From contig CAJNDS010000347.1 of NCBI GenBank assembly GCA_905221605.1, forward strand, positions 470,001 through 534,000: a DNA stretch of 64,000 nucleotides, written 5' to 3'. Below are positions 1-10,702 of the stretch, piece by piece. Made by a program: the position numbers and the translations under genes. The stretch comes from Symbiodinium natans (Eukaryota; Sar; Dinophyceae; Suessiales; Symbiodiniaceae). The notes under the pieces are model-generated. The model did no database searches. It saw only the letters and a list, made by a program, of their open reading frames with translations, and was not told where the DNA came from. The stretch's first letter is position 1; every line of letters starts with the position of its first letter.

Positions 1-269
1 CTTCACGGGCAAGACTGGGGTGCATGCCACCCGCTTCCGGACTAGGAGGTAAGCACCGAGACCTCTCGAGCAAAGCAATCCAAAACTGAAAGCGGTAGAG
101 GTCGATACATCACATTCAACCGGCTGTCACTGGTGCTTGCACTTCCTCCACTTACTCAGCAAAACAGACTCTGAAAGTTGCTCTTCCCATGTCTTGGCCC
201 CCTGGGCACCAGTGCACGGGATGACTCCGCAAAGCAGCACGGCCAGGAGTCGCGAGCTTCCAGGCCAGG
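1..269. other. Unassigned sequence before first satellite
   Basis: No gene, repeat or regulatory signal is recognised here. Short open frames on both strands carry no familiar motif. Confidence 0.4.
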
Positions 270-930
270 ATTACTTGAGTTTCTGAGGAGGGTTTCGTTG
301 CAATTGTTCCTTGTCTTGACTTTTGGAGGAAGAATTCGTTGCAATTGCTACTTGTCTTGAGTTTCTGAGGACGAATTCGTTGCATTTACTACTTGTCTTG
401 AGCTTATGAGGAAGGTTTCGTTGCAATTGCTACTTGTCTCGTGTTTCTGAGGAGAATTTCGTTGCAATTGCTACCTATCTAGAAAAACTGAGGAAGGTTT
501 CGTTGCAATTGCTACTTGTCTTTAGTTTCTGAGGAAGGTTTCGTTGCAATTGCTACTTATGTTGAGTTTTGAGGAAGGTTTCGGTGCAATTGTTACTTGT
601 CATGAGTTTTAGAGTAAGGTTTCGTTGCAATTGCTACTTGTCTTGAGTTTCTGAGGAAGGCTTCCTTGCAATTGCTACTTGTCTTGAGTTTCTGAGGAAG
701 GTTTCGATGCAATTGCTACTTGTCTTGAGTTTCTGAGGAAGGTTTCGTTCCAAACGTTACTGGTCTTGATTTTCTGAGGAAGAATTTGTTGCATTTGCTA
801 CTTGTCTTGAATTTCTGAGGAAGGTTCCGTTGCAATTGCTACTTATGTTGAATTGTTGAGGAACGTTTCGAATTTCGTTGCAATTGCTACTTGTCCTGAG
901 TTTCTGAGGAAGGTTTCGTTGCAATTGTTC
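270..930. repeat. Tandem 41-bp satellite, family B (copy 1)
   Basis: About 16 imperfect head-to-tail units with the core GAGGAAGGTTTCGTTGC followed by AATTGCTACTTGTCTTGAG. The period measured between successive TGAGGAAGG starts (489 to 530) is 41 bp. Units differ by point changes and small indels. The same family reappears at 38.97-47.35 kb. The minus strand of the consensus lacks stops, so short minus ORFs across it are artefacts of the repeat. Confidence 0.95.
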
Positions 931-1230
931 GCCTCGGCTTCCTGTCGAGAAGCGTTTGCCGGATCGGGCCTCCCGCCCTGTGGGACCCCGGGGGGGTGGA
1001 GGGGGGGTGGGGGGTGGGGGGGTGCTTTCTGTGTGGGACCCGCTGATAGTCGGGACTCTCCACGGCATCGGTTTGCAGCTCCTCCAAGCGATGGAGCCCC
1101 CCACCCCCGCCCCCCCACCCCCCGCCCCACCACGCCTGACCCTCCCCGTTTTTGCAGAAACCCTCTTTCCTCATTTCCTGTCCTGGGGCGGGCCTGGCTG
1201 CCGAGGCGGCGCGCGCAAGCGTTTACAATT
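927..1230. other. GC-rich insert interrupting family B
   Basis: Family B breaks off at about 926 and resumes for one unit at about 1226. Between them lies a non-satellite stretch with a G-rich tract (about 987-1021) and a C-rich tract (about 1098-1132) that could pair as a long imperfect stem. CAATT is present at both edges (922-926 and 1226-1230), which may be a target duplication or simply the satellite sequence itself. Confidence 0.5.
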
Positions 1231-1260
1231 ACTTGTCTTGAGTTTATGAGGAAGGTGTTC

Positions 1261-1633
1261 CTTTTCTTGCAGGTAAGGGGCTAGAATCACAAACGAAAGA
1301 CGCTGCCATCGCAAGGGCTTCTCATATTTTACTCCGAAGAATGAGAGAATCCTTATCAATACAAGTACGGATTCTTGCTTTCTCATCCCTTCCTGAGAAG
1401 AAAAGGACCTCTTGTTTCTTCTCTCTGGTATCTAGCTACTTAACAAAGCTTGGAAGATACCGTTGACGGGTGCTTCTTGATGCTACATCTCGCCTGGCGT
1501 GTCGGCGCGTGGGGCGATGCTTCTCAAGTACTTGACAAAGAATATGCCTCCTGTGCTCCCGTGCGCAAACTGAGGTGGACGAATCACTCATCTAAAATTT
1601 CCAGCACTTGCGATCCGGAGACTCACTACTCGC
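1261..1633. other. Unassigned sequence
   Basis: Between the last family B unit and the next open frame. No gene, repeat or site is recognised. Confidence 0.35.
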
Positions 1634-2146
1634 TCACACTTCGAGTGAATCTTCGCCGCGGTTCTCAAAAAAACACCGAACTCGGGTTCGTCGAACGGAT
1701 ATTTGTTCTTGATCCATTTGTGATTCAACCAGCGGCCGTTCCAGCAGCAATCGCGTTATGAAATACGGATCGTTTTTTGGTAAACTCGGGTTGGAACCCA
1801 TCACCTGCTGGAAGGCAGACAACCGTTGCAGTTTCTGCAACGAACGCTTGTGCGTGGCATGGGACCCGCCATCCAGCTCATCATAAATATCATTAATCAT
1901 TAGTCGCTGTCGAAAGACGGCCCTCCCCCCCAAACCTCCAACCAGCCCTGCCAAGGACTTCAAAACAAACTGAAAACTCAACCCCTCGAACAAGCAAACC
2001 TTATGTGAAGCGCCCTTTTCTACTGGGCTTGAGGGGCAGGCCTCCAAAGCGCCTTTCTCTCTCTCTGCTTCTCCTTCGCTGCTTCCGGGCTCGGAGCACG
2101 CGGAGCTCTGCGAAGCGTCGCTACGAAGACTGGGGCTCTGTCTCAC
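1634..2146 (-). CDS. Unidentified open reading frame, 170 codons
   Basis: One of the longer non-repeat open frames in this part of the window. The predicted product has a Ser/Glu-rich N-terminal third, then a more protein-like stretch containing FVLKSLAGLVGGLGG and MINDIYDELDGGSHATHK, and a charged C-terminus ending in ENRGEDSLEV. It is not hydrophobic enough for a membrane protein and no family is recognised. The mixed composition favours coding over chance, and the minus orientation matches the recognised genes. It could be one exon of a larger gene, with the true start further upstream on the minus strand. No function is proposed. Confidence 0.3.
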   Translation of the reverse strand: MRQSPSLRSDASQSSACSEPGSSEGEAEREKGALEACPSSPVEKGASHKVCLFEGLSFQFVLKSLAGLVGGLGGRAVFRQRLMINDIYDELDGGSHATHKRSLQKLQRLSAFQQVMGSNPSLPKNDPYFITRLLLERPLVESQMDQEQISVRRTRVRCFFENRGEDSLEV

Positions 2147-2149
2147 GCT

Positions 2150-4940
2150 TCCGCCTCGTGGAAGCTTCTTCCTTGAGCCTGAAAAGGGCCAGACTCTGTC
2201 TGTGCTGACCTTTCAAATTTCGTGAGAGGTGCAACAATCTCACGGCCTGCGTCGCTCTTCTTCACGCACGCGCTTGCGGTCCAGAACTAGCAGAGCAATG
2301 GCCAGACAATGCTGCACGAGTACTTGCAAAGGCCATGTACCACTGCCACACAGGTTCGTTCGGAACAAGTGCCTCCTCCTTTGCTTTCTTAGCTTTCTTA
2401 GCTTTGGCATCCTCTTGGGCCACCGTCTTCCTTACGAGATCGATTGCACGGCAATTCGTCAATGCGAAAGCAAAGGCGGATAAGGCAGCTGGACTCGGCC
2501 CGCTGAGTCAACCACTGCGGAACAGGTACGTCGACCGGCCCAAATGGATTGCGCACGACTGCCTGCCAACGACCACAGCTCGAGAGCGACAGGGTCGTAA
2601 GACCGTTCACTCACTCACGGTATCTTCGTGCATTGACAGGCCCCGTCAAACGAGAGAGAAACAAGGGTCTCCTAGAACGCACCATGAAAATGATTGGCAC
2701 AGCAGAACCCTTGTCACTGCCAGTTCCTACTTCCGAGGGCGTCGCAAATGGACAAATCTAAGAAATGCTTGGACAGTAGAGCCCCACTGAACCCCAAGTG
2801 GACTTTGCCAATGTTTGCAGGTCCTGGCCGTGGAAAAGGGCCAGCGCGGGCGCGGGTGGCAGAAAATACCTTCCGAAACGCGGCAAGCCTGCATCAGGGC
2901 GTAACCTCGTACTCGTCGACAGCTGCTGAATCGAAGCAGTCCCAGGCCTCGGCTGCAGCTTGGGGAACCAGGGAATGGCAACTGCGGCTACTGAGTCACG
3001 GAGGCAGGCACACACTGCCCGCGGATCTGCTCCACGAGGCCCTCCTTCGCCCGGACTTATACTTGACGGCCTGAGGCTCAGGAAACTCGGTGATGGTCAT
3101 CAGCGGCGCTGCTCATCGCACGAGCCGGCCTCCCAGACGGCGATGTTCAAGGCTAGAGCGGAGAGCGACCTAGCAGGAGGTCGGGGGCACAAACCAGCCC
3201 TTGGACCCCAGAGTTCAGGCCGCGGAGCTGGTCATGGCTGCACACAAGCTGAAGGGGCCCACGTTCAATCGAGTCAAATTGAGCCCGCTGAGGACGGCTT
3301 GCAGAGCAGCTTTTGCTAAGATGGACATGTCTTGTTTGCAAGCTTTAGGCGCGTAGCTTTCTGCTCATGGTCAAGGAGGCAAAGCCCACCTCCTGCGAAG
3401 TGTCGGTGTGAGTCGTCCTCTTTTGATCTCGAGTACTGCGCTGCACAGCGCTGGTCGCATCGGCCGCCTGCTGATGTTGGAGCTCGTCGGCCCTCGCTGA
3501 CCCTGGGCCCTAGACTCAGGGACGGTGCCTGCCGGGGCAGAGGCAAAGGGTGCGCAGTACAGACTGCAATGGAGTTCATTTAGGAATGTGGCAAATTGGG
3601 TGCGACTTGCACGCCCTAAGGTTGCTTGTTCCGGATTTCATGCAAAAGTGCACGGTGAGCTGATTAGCGGTTGATTGGTGTTTGCAGAACAACAGCATTG
3701 TTGTGATCAGGAGGGCACACAGTGCACCAGCCCCACGTACTTCTGCACAAATATTCAGATCACGCACCTGCCTAGCATGAGGTTTGTCCCTGCTGGCTTG
3801 TCACAACTACAGGTGATCCCAATTCTGGAAGCATGACCCCCCATGGTTCCGGCTGGTCCCCAGCTTCTTGAACTTTTTCACTCAGGAAGTTGAGGCTGTT
3901 TTTCCTATTCCTATCCTCTTCTTCTGCTTCCTATCTGCTCTCTTGTGGTGTTGTTTCAATCCAACACAATAATTCCATAAATCTGCACGCTCATCTCCCC
4001 GCAACACCTGGCTTCTGATGGTTTGGTACTGGTGAGCCACTTGCAAGCATTGGCAGCACCGCAGAAGAAAGGGCCAACAGCAGCAAGAGTCTTGCGCATC
4101 ACCCACTTTCGTCCTCTTTGTTCAGCGATTGTCAGCGATTGCCAGCTATTGACTGGCAAGTGGCAAGTGGAACGTTGCAACATGCAGGCTTCGTGTTGTG
4201 CTTATAGACTCATGCTGTCACAGGGCAGCACAGCGCAGCACAGCACCAATTGCCCCCGTCCACCCACAACTGTGCAGGAGCAAGCTTGATGGCTGCAGCA
4301 AGAGATTAGCTGAAGATTGTAGAAGTGCAGGAATCAGGAACACTGAGCAAATGCACGTTGCATCGTGGCAGCACGGCAGCAAGCTATGCTTTGCCTACTC
4401 AAACGCTAGCTCGTCTGTGGGCTGTGATTCACTTATGATCACGCTACGTCGCTGCGGGGTCCCCAAACTGTTGCACACAGACGGCTCTCTGTAGCAGCGG
4501 CTTAGCGCAAGAAATCGCCAAACCAGCTATTCAAAACGTCAGAAAGGCGTCAGCATGAGCGCCTCAAACTCAAACAGAACTGCTCTGATTTGGCAGCCCG
4601 CGTCTTTGGCAGGACCCCCCTGGATGGGAATCTTGTGCCTCACCAGGAACTTCAAATGTCGACCTCGCCTTTTGCCTTGCACAAGCGCGAGGGATGCAGG
4701 GCAAGGATGTGAAAAGATGCGGATTGCTTTGATGGCTTCCTACCTGCTTCCCACAGTCTGCAACTACTCAGCGTAGCATCCGGGCTGCCTGGCCTGCCCC
4801 TTCTTGTAAGCTGGCTTCGGGACTGGCTCGCTGCCGACCTGGGCCAGCATCTGGCAGAGCCTCGGTATCACATGGTATGCCTCATGGAAGCAAGCAGGAG
4901 CAGGGGGGCAGTGGGCAGCTGCGCCCTGCTTTGCAGGCTC
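2150..4940. other. Gene-poor stretch
   Basis: No recognisable gene. A short minus-strand frame at 2262-2462 carries a Lys/Ala-rich helix-like segment (AKAKKAKKAKEEA) followed by PVWQWYMAF and could be an exon fragment. Several frames of 70-130 codons at 2.7-3.6 kb on both strands have low-information composition. No repeats stand out. Confidence 0.3.
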
Positions 4941-7422
4941 TCAGCCAGGCAGCGTCTGGGGATACAAGAACAGGGCAGCGCAAATGTCCTCGATGCCAGA
5001 GCCCTCAATTCCGTACAACCTCCTGATCTGATGTCGGCCAAGGGAGAGGATGCCGGCGAAGGTGAGGTATGCGACCCAGGCCATGGCCCACATCGCCTTG
5101 CCTTCCTTGGCGCCATTTGCATCCGCCTGGTAGATCCATGAGACGATGTGGAGGATCACGAAAGCCTTGAAGGCAACGCCCAGCACTAGCGTGAGCATGC
5201 CATGGGCTCCGGCACGTGTCGGGGCCTTCTCGTACTTGGACATGGCCCGCATGGAGCGCCAGAAGACGACCGGAGGCATGATGGTTGCCAGGCCGAAGCT
5301 TGTGAAGACGTGCAAAGGTGGCAATTTCGACCTCCCGAATGTCAGGACCCATTCAGGAGCATCCAAGATGCCACCGTAAAGGGGCAGGTTCCAATCCGGT
5401 CGTAGGCCCCGGGGAGCAATCTCCCCAGCCTCGATCTTCAGCGCACGCCAAAGGGATGTGCACATCATCATCATGACGATCGTGAATGGGAGGCCCATTA
5501 CAATCGAGACGGCCTGCAAAGCAGTGAGGGAGCTGAAACCGCCAGACGCAAGGGCCGCGATGGCAACTGCACCCTCCGTCACGGCCCAGAAGATGCGCTG
5601 CACAACGTGTGCCTCGCGACCATTTGCGGCAATCAGGTCCACCACCAGAGAGCCACTGTCGCTGGACGTCACGAAGTAGAGGATCGTGGTGACGATGGAC
5701 ACAAAGACAAGGCTGTTGCCCATGCCGTAATACTGGCCCATCAGGTCGAACCAATACCCGGACGAGTCTCCCGAGGCGAACTTGCAGACGGGGCTCACAT
5801 CCGTGTTCACGGAGTAAGCACTGTAAGCATCTCCAGGCAAGCTCGCTGGCACGTCGAAGCACTTGCCTGCCCCACTGGGCCGGAAGGTGAGGGCGGTGTG
5901 GAGGAAGTAGTCGGCGTTGCCGAAAACCTCCGTGCCGACATTCTCCAACCAAATGGCCCGGCGGTTCATGCGGATTGCTGCTGCGCCGAAAATGCAGAAC
6001 CACAGTACGGCATACAGGAAAGGCAGGGTCAGAGTGTACATGACCACCTGCTTGATGGTACGTCCTCGAGAGATGCGGGCCATGAAAGTGCCCACAAATG
6101 GGGCCCAAGCGATCCACCAGCCCCAGTAGAAGATGGTCCACCAGTCCATCCACGAGGGATGCGCTCCCTTGCCGTCGTTGGGCCTGCCGTTGCCAAGGTC
6201 CAGTTGCGCAAAAGCATCGGTGTCGAAGGCGATCTCCAAGAAGTGCGCAAGATGGTACCCGACTGCCTGGACAATGACGTTCAAAATGTACCAGGGCTCA
6301 TCCAGGCTGAAGACGACCACCATGAGGAAGTTCCCAAGCATGAAGGCCGTGTAGGAGACCGTCTTGATACCGAAGTCCAGACCAGCCACGACGGAGGCGG
6401 TCGCGAGCAGCGTGATGACGGCGATGATCCAGGCGGCCGTGTTGGTCAGTTGGTCCTGCGGCGAACTTCAAGGGCAGCGTAGCGACGTAGGGGCTTTTGG
6501 AAAATCTTTCGGCCTTATGCTAGGGCTGCGTTATGATGGTTGGGGCCCCTATGCGCACCTCTCCTCGGTGAGGGTGCCTTCCAGCCACTCAAGGCGCTGC
6601 AGACCACCTACAATCTGGCGTGCACCAAGGCCAAGCGACGTGCACAGACCGGCGACGATGGTGACGATGGTCAGGACGTCCAGCAAGTCGCCCATCCAGC
6701 CCCAGGTAGCCTTGCCAAAGAGAGGGGCCATGCAGGTACGGAAGCACAGCGGCAGGTTCTTCCGGTAAGAGAGGAAGCCCATGGTCAACGCAGTGATGGC
6801 ATAGACGATCCATGCCAGGAAGCCCCAGTGGAAGAGTGTGATGTGAAGTCCGCTGATGGCCCTATCGTTCTCGTTGAAATACCCATTGTTATTGTACTTG
6901 TTGGTACCGTCCTCAGCATGGAACAGAGGCTCAGAGGCTCCATAGAAGATCAGGCCGATGGCCACACCGGCACACCAGACCATCGCCAAGTAGGTGAGGT
7001 CGCCGTACTCGGGCTCCTCGTCGTCCTGATGCGCCATGCGGCATGGAAATGGCACGACATGGCACAACATAGCACAACATGGCACAAGCCGTGCGAGGCA
7101 TGTGATGCTTGTGCGGAATCCCGTGGCCTGGCCGAGCTTCATGTCCCCATAGTAGTAGCAGAGCGGGAACAAGTAGAAAATCCAGTAGTCCTATATGCAC
7201 GCCACAACACTGCCGCAGCTTTATGCACCTGCCAAATTTTTCAAATGCACCCCTGCCCAATGGCCTGGGAGACAATATAGAGCCAGGTGAACTTGTTGGT
7301 GACATAGGACTGCCACTCCCCGAAGACCGTGGAGGCCTCTGGGTCCACTACTGCATAAATGACGAAGCCCCAGAGGACTGCGGCGGCCAAGATGGAGACC
7401 ACCGGGTTGAAGCGGATGGAGC
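4941..7422 (-). CDS. BCCT-family betaine/choline/carnitine transporter (5' end missing)
   Basis: A multi-pass transporter expected to import betaine, choline, carnitine or a related osmolyte such as DMSP with Na+ or H+. Four exons are visible: 7422-7265, 7190-7128, 7025-6564 and 6455-4941, giving about 731 codons in one continuous frame to the stop at 4941. Exon 1 holds the BCCT start of TM1 (FNPVVSILAAAVLWG). Exon 3 holds MVWCAGVAIGLIFYGASEP, matching the family's glycine-rich substrate segment. Exon 4 holds the family signature in WWIAWAPFVGTFMARISRG and the serine-rich VTSSDSGS ion-site region. Exon 1 starts after AAG|GC in phase, so at least one upstream exon with the initiator is missing; the open frame at about 7500-7690 is a candidate. 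The substrate cannot be read from sequence. The frame is unbroken, so the gene looks intact. Confidence 0.9.
6456..6563 (-). other. BCCT intron 3, GA-AG
   Basis: The 108-bp intron runs from ACCGAG|GAGAGG to CCGCAG|GACCAA on the minus strand, joining LEGTLTE to DQLTNTAAWII in phase 0 as the BCCT alignment requires. The GT further inside (GAGAG|GTGC) would shift the frame, so the donor is GA, a non-canonical type reported in dinoflagellates. Confidence 0.75.
7026..7127 (-). other. BCCT intron 2, GC-AG
   Basis: The 102-bp intron is bounded by CGGCCAG|GCCACG and GCATCAG|GACGAC and joins YYYGDMKLGQ to DDEEPEYGD in phase 0. The interior contains a short degenerate tandem repeat resembling ATGTTGTGCC on the coding strand. 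Confidence 0.8.
7191..7264 (-). other. BCCT intron 1, GC-AG
   Basis: The 74-bp intron is bounded by TCCCAG|GCCATT and CATATAG|GACTAC and joins FTWLYIVSQ to DYWIFYLFPL in phase 0. Using a downstream GT donor instead breaks the frame and the BCCT spacing. Confidence 0.75.
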
Positions 7423-7859
7423 CTTAAACTCATGGTAAACTCGCACATTGACTCCCATTGTTTCCGTTGGAGAGCATGGAAAGAAGCAGCGCTTGTCGCC
7501 GGGGTGCAGAAGTTAAGCTCACGCGTGCCCTGCGGCCCGGCGCCGTGACCGCGCTCGTACTCCTCCGCCTCAAGAACTGCTCTCATAGGCTCCGAATTCC
7601 TAATCCTCCCAGCCCCACAAACCCCCCGCCCCCGGACCCCTCCAGCGACAAGAAGCGAAGCACTGATTGGGCCAGCCTCGGCCATTATGCTGCACTAAAA
7701 CAAGCTACTGCCCCAAGCCCCTAAGTTTCCAAAGGATCGCTTGAGCCGCCACTGAGCACGTGGATTCCAAGCTTGGAAGCCTTCCAGGGGAGTGCCTGAG
7801 GCACAAAGGGTAGCGCACGTCACCCACTTTCGTCCACTTGTATAAATAGCCGCAGTTCT
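7423..7859. other. Upstream region of the transporter
   Basis: A minus-strand open frame at about 7500-7690 contains LEAEEYERGHGAGPQG and may encode the missing hydrophilic N-terminus of the transporter, but no acceptable splice join was found. Nothing else is recognised. Confidence 0.3.
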
Positions 7860-8165
7860 GCACTTCAGAGGCGGCAAGTACGGTGAATAGCAGGATTTCT
7901 GAGTTTGGAGAGGCTGCACATGCTGGGGGTTGAGGGTTTCTGCAAATACCGTAAACAGCAGCATCTGCGCGCCTGCAGATACTGTTAATAGCAGCATTTC
8001 TGCGTTGTCAGAAGCTGCAAAAAATGTAAATAGCAGCATTTGCGCGTGTCCAGAGGTCGCAAATACTGCAATGCGCAGCATTTCCGAGTTTGCGGGGGCT
8101 GTAAATACTGTACAAATAAAAGCATTTCTGCGTTTTCAACGGTTGCAAAGACGGTAAATAGCAGC
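7860..8165. repeat. Degenerate ~40-bp tandem repeat
   Basis: Around seven diverged units share GTAAATAGCAGCATTTCTGCG-like cores cut to AATAGCAGCATTT, at about 7882, 7950, 7983, 8024, 8065, 8107 and 8152. Spacing is irregular (about 33-68 bp), so this is an old, decayed array. Confidence 0.7.
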
Positions 8166-8185
8166 AAGTTTAGACCACTCCTTAC

Positions 8186-8757
8186 CCATTTGCAAACACG
8201 ATGCAGGCATGATGGGTTTCAGACAACATGTTCTTTCAAAGCTTTGTGCGCCTAAAAGAGCGGGGGGCACACGCAGCCCCCCTGGTTTGCAAACACAATG
8301 CACCCATCATGCTTTTGAAAAAAGAGCGTATGGCTTATAATAGGTTTTGCAAACACAGTGCTCGCATCATGTGTTTGAAACAGTACGGCTTGAAATGGGT
8401 GGCACCCTTAAAAACGCGGGGGTTTGGGGGGGGCGCAACCCCCCCCCCCCCCCCATATGCACACACAATGCTCGCATGATAGGTTCGTACGACTTAAACC
8501 CCCGCTCCCCCATTTGCAAACACGATGCTCGCATGCTGGGTTTCAGACAAAATGTTCTTTCAAAGCTTTTGTGTGTATTTGTGTGTCTAAAATGAACGGG
8601 GGGGTTGGGGGGGGCGCAGCCCCCCCCATTTGCAAACACAATGCTCGCATCATGCGTTTGGAAAAAAAGACTGTGCGGCATAACATGGGTGGCAGCCTTG
8701 AAAAAAAAAACGGGGGGTTGTGGGGGGGGGGGGGGGGGGGTGGGCTTAAATAGGGTT
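8186..8757. repeat. ~325-bp duplicated block with G/C homopolymers
   Basis: CATTTGCAAACACGATGC followed by GGTTTCAGACAA and ATGTTCTTTCAAAGC occurs at about 8187 and again at about 8511, giving a period of about 325 bp; the second copy is incomplete. Each copy also contains further CAAACACAATGCTCGCAT elements and paired runs of G and C (for example near 8425-8452 and 8600-8628) that can fold on themselves. Confidence 0.8.
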
Positions 8758-8759
8758 TA

Positions 8760-9525
8760 TTTGGAAGCTGAGAGTCGTGTTTTGGTGTGGTAGATAGAAA
8801 GGAACGGGCATGAGAAAGTAGCGAAAGGAGCTCTTCAATTCCCTTCCTTATCTCCTATGCTCTTTTCCTTATTCATTGCAACAGGAGAAGACAGGAAAGG
8901 GCCTCCATTCCCCTCTTGTTCTTCCTTTCTTGCGTTTTTGTCATTTCAGGGGGAACAGGAGAAGAGAAGGGAAAGAGAAGGAGAGGGGAGAGATAAAAGG
9001 AACACAGTTTTAATGGGGAAGAGCAAAGAAAAGAATAGAAGAGAGATGAATAAAGGAGAGGGAGAGACAAAACAAGGCGCAAAGAAGATGGCACTCTTCT
9101 TTATCTATCCTCTCTCCCTCATCTCTGCAAGGAATAGAACAGACAGCAAGGAGACGGTGACAAAACTTGTCGCAAAGCTTTATATATCTCCCTTGTCTCT
9201 CCCTAGTTAGAAAAAACCAATCTTGCTATTCACATCGCCTTTCCCCTATTTTGCTTTTTGAAGCGACTGGAAAAAACAACAGATAAGAAGAGAGGACAGG
9301 GAATGACTAAGTAAAGAGAGGAGCTCTTCAATTTTCTCCCTATCTCTTATGTTACTTTTCCTTCTCTTGGGGGGGGGTCCTTTTTTCTCCCTTGAAGATG
9401 CAGAAACCGATACCCGTTCCATCGCGCATGTATAGGGAGAGAGAATCATGAGCATCAGTTGGGTTTGCTGCGCCACTCAAAACTTCTCAAGTGACCTAGG
9501 CACACTCTGCGCCTATCAGAGTACA
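8760..9525. other. A/G- and C/T-rich low-complexity stretch
   Basis: Purine-rich tracts (about 8940-9090) and related C/T-rich tracts alternate. A GAGCTCTTCAATT motif with flanking CTTATCTC occurs twice, at about 8829 and 9321. No gene is recognised. Confidence 0.5.
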
Positions 9526-9527
9526 TT

Positions 9528-9556
9528 ACAAGTACAAGTACAAGTACAAGTACAAG
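9528..9556. repeat. Hexanucleotide microsatellite (ACAAGT)n
   Basis: Nearly five perfect copies of ACAAGT. Confidence 0.9.
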
Positions 9557-9764
9557 CTTTCGTTTTTGAGGTGGAGGGCACGAAAGGTGGAGAAGGGCTG
9601 GGGGGGTGGGGTAAAAGAATCATATAAAACTACTTGTAGAGTTTCTAAAGTTTATGAAGTGGGCTCTTTTTTTTCTCTCCTTTGGCTAATTTTGGTCAAC
9701 ATTTGCCCTTTGGCCCAATTTGGCCCCAAAAAACGGCCCCAAAGGGCCCAACAATGGGAAACGT

Positions 9765-10055
9765 GCGGCTCGATTTGGCCAAATTTTGCCGGGCAGCCTT
9801 CGGGCAAAATTTGGCCAAATCGGGCTGCCCTTCGTAGGCGATGAGAAAGGCGCGGCTCGATTTGGCTAAGTTTTGCCGGGCAGTCTGCGGGCAAAATTTG
9901 GCCAAATCGGCTGCTCTTCGTACGCGATGAGAAAGGCACGGCTCGATTTGGCCAAATTTTGCCGGGCAACTTTCGGGCAAAATTTGGCCAAATCGGGCTG
10001 CTCGTCGTACGCGATGAGAAATGCGCGGCTCGATTTGGCCAAATTTTGCCGGGCA
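9765..10055. repeat. 87-bp tandem array in which each unit is a hairpin
   Basis: The left arm CGATTTGGCCAAATTTTGCC (9771-9790) is exactly complementary to the right arm at 9803-9822, leaving a 12-base loop. Copy 2 has arms 9858-9877 and 9890-9909 with two changes in the left arm; copy 3 has arms 9944-9963 and 9976-9995, again perfect; copy 4 keeps only the left arm (10031-10050). Left arms are spaced 87, 86 and 87 bp. In copy 1 the GGGCAGCC after the left arm can also pair with GGCTGCCC after the right arm. Confidence 0.95.
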
Positions 10056-10184
10056 TTCCATCTATGAGTGAACAAAAACTAGGATAGTTCACTCGGCCTC
10101 TTTCGTATAGTATTAGTTCAATATTTGCCTAGTACAGGCACAATGCATCCGAAAAGAGTATTTCCCTACGTTTTGGGCACGCAT

Positions 10185-10600
10185 TATTTCTCTACAAGAG
10201 AAACACGCAATCAGACAAACCAAAAACCCACAAACCAAAAAAACCAAAACCAAAAAAAACGAAAGAACCAAAATAACCATTTTCCTGAGACTCTTGGAAA
10301 CCAAAAACCCAAAAACCAAAAACCCCCAAACCAAAAAAACCAAAACCAAAAAAGAACACAAAAAAACCAAAAACAAAAACATTCTTCCGAGACTCTTGGA
10401 CAAAGGGAATCATTACCCCGTGCCGTCAATACTTCGAAAATAAAGTTGTTTTTGTTTTTTTTGGTTTTTTTTAGTTTTTGTTTTTTTTTTGGTTTTGGTT
10501 TTTTGGTTTGGGTTGTTTTGGTTTGGGTTGTTTTGCTTTCACCTGTCCAAGAGGCTCAGAATAATGTGTTCTTTGTTTTTTTGGTTTGGGCTTTTTGGCA
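10185..10600. repeat. A/C-rich tract facing a T/G-rich tract
   Basis: From about 10200 to 10385 the plus strand is almost only A and C (AAACCAAAAACC-like). From about 10445 to 10590 it is almost only T and G (TTTGGTTTTTGG-like). The two are roughly complementary and could form a long imperfect stem around the 60-bp spacer. GAGACTCTTGG recurs at about 10288 and 10389. Confidence 0.8.
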
Positions 10601-10681
10601 TCCTGATTTGGCGTTTTTGACCTTTTTGGGGTTCTGGAAACCTGTAAACGTAGATCTTGGGGGGGGTGGCGAGTCGGCGAG

Positions 10682-10702
10682 CATATATATATATATATAT
10701 AT
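10682..10702. repeat. (AT)n microsatellite
   Basis: About ten perfect AT dinucleotides. Confidence 0.9.
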
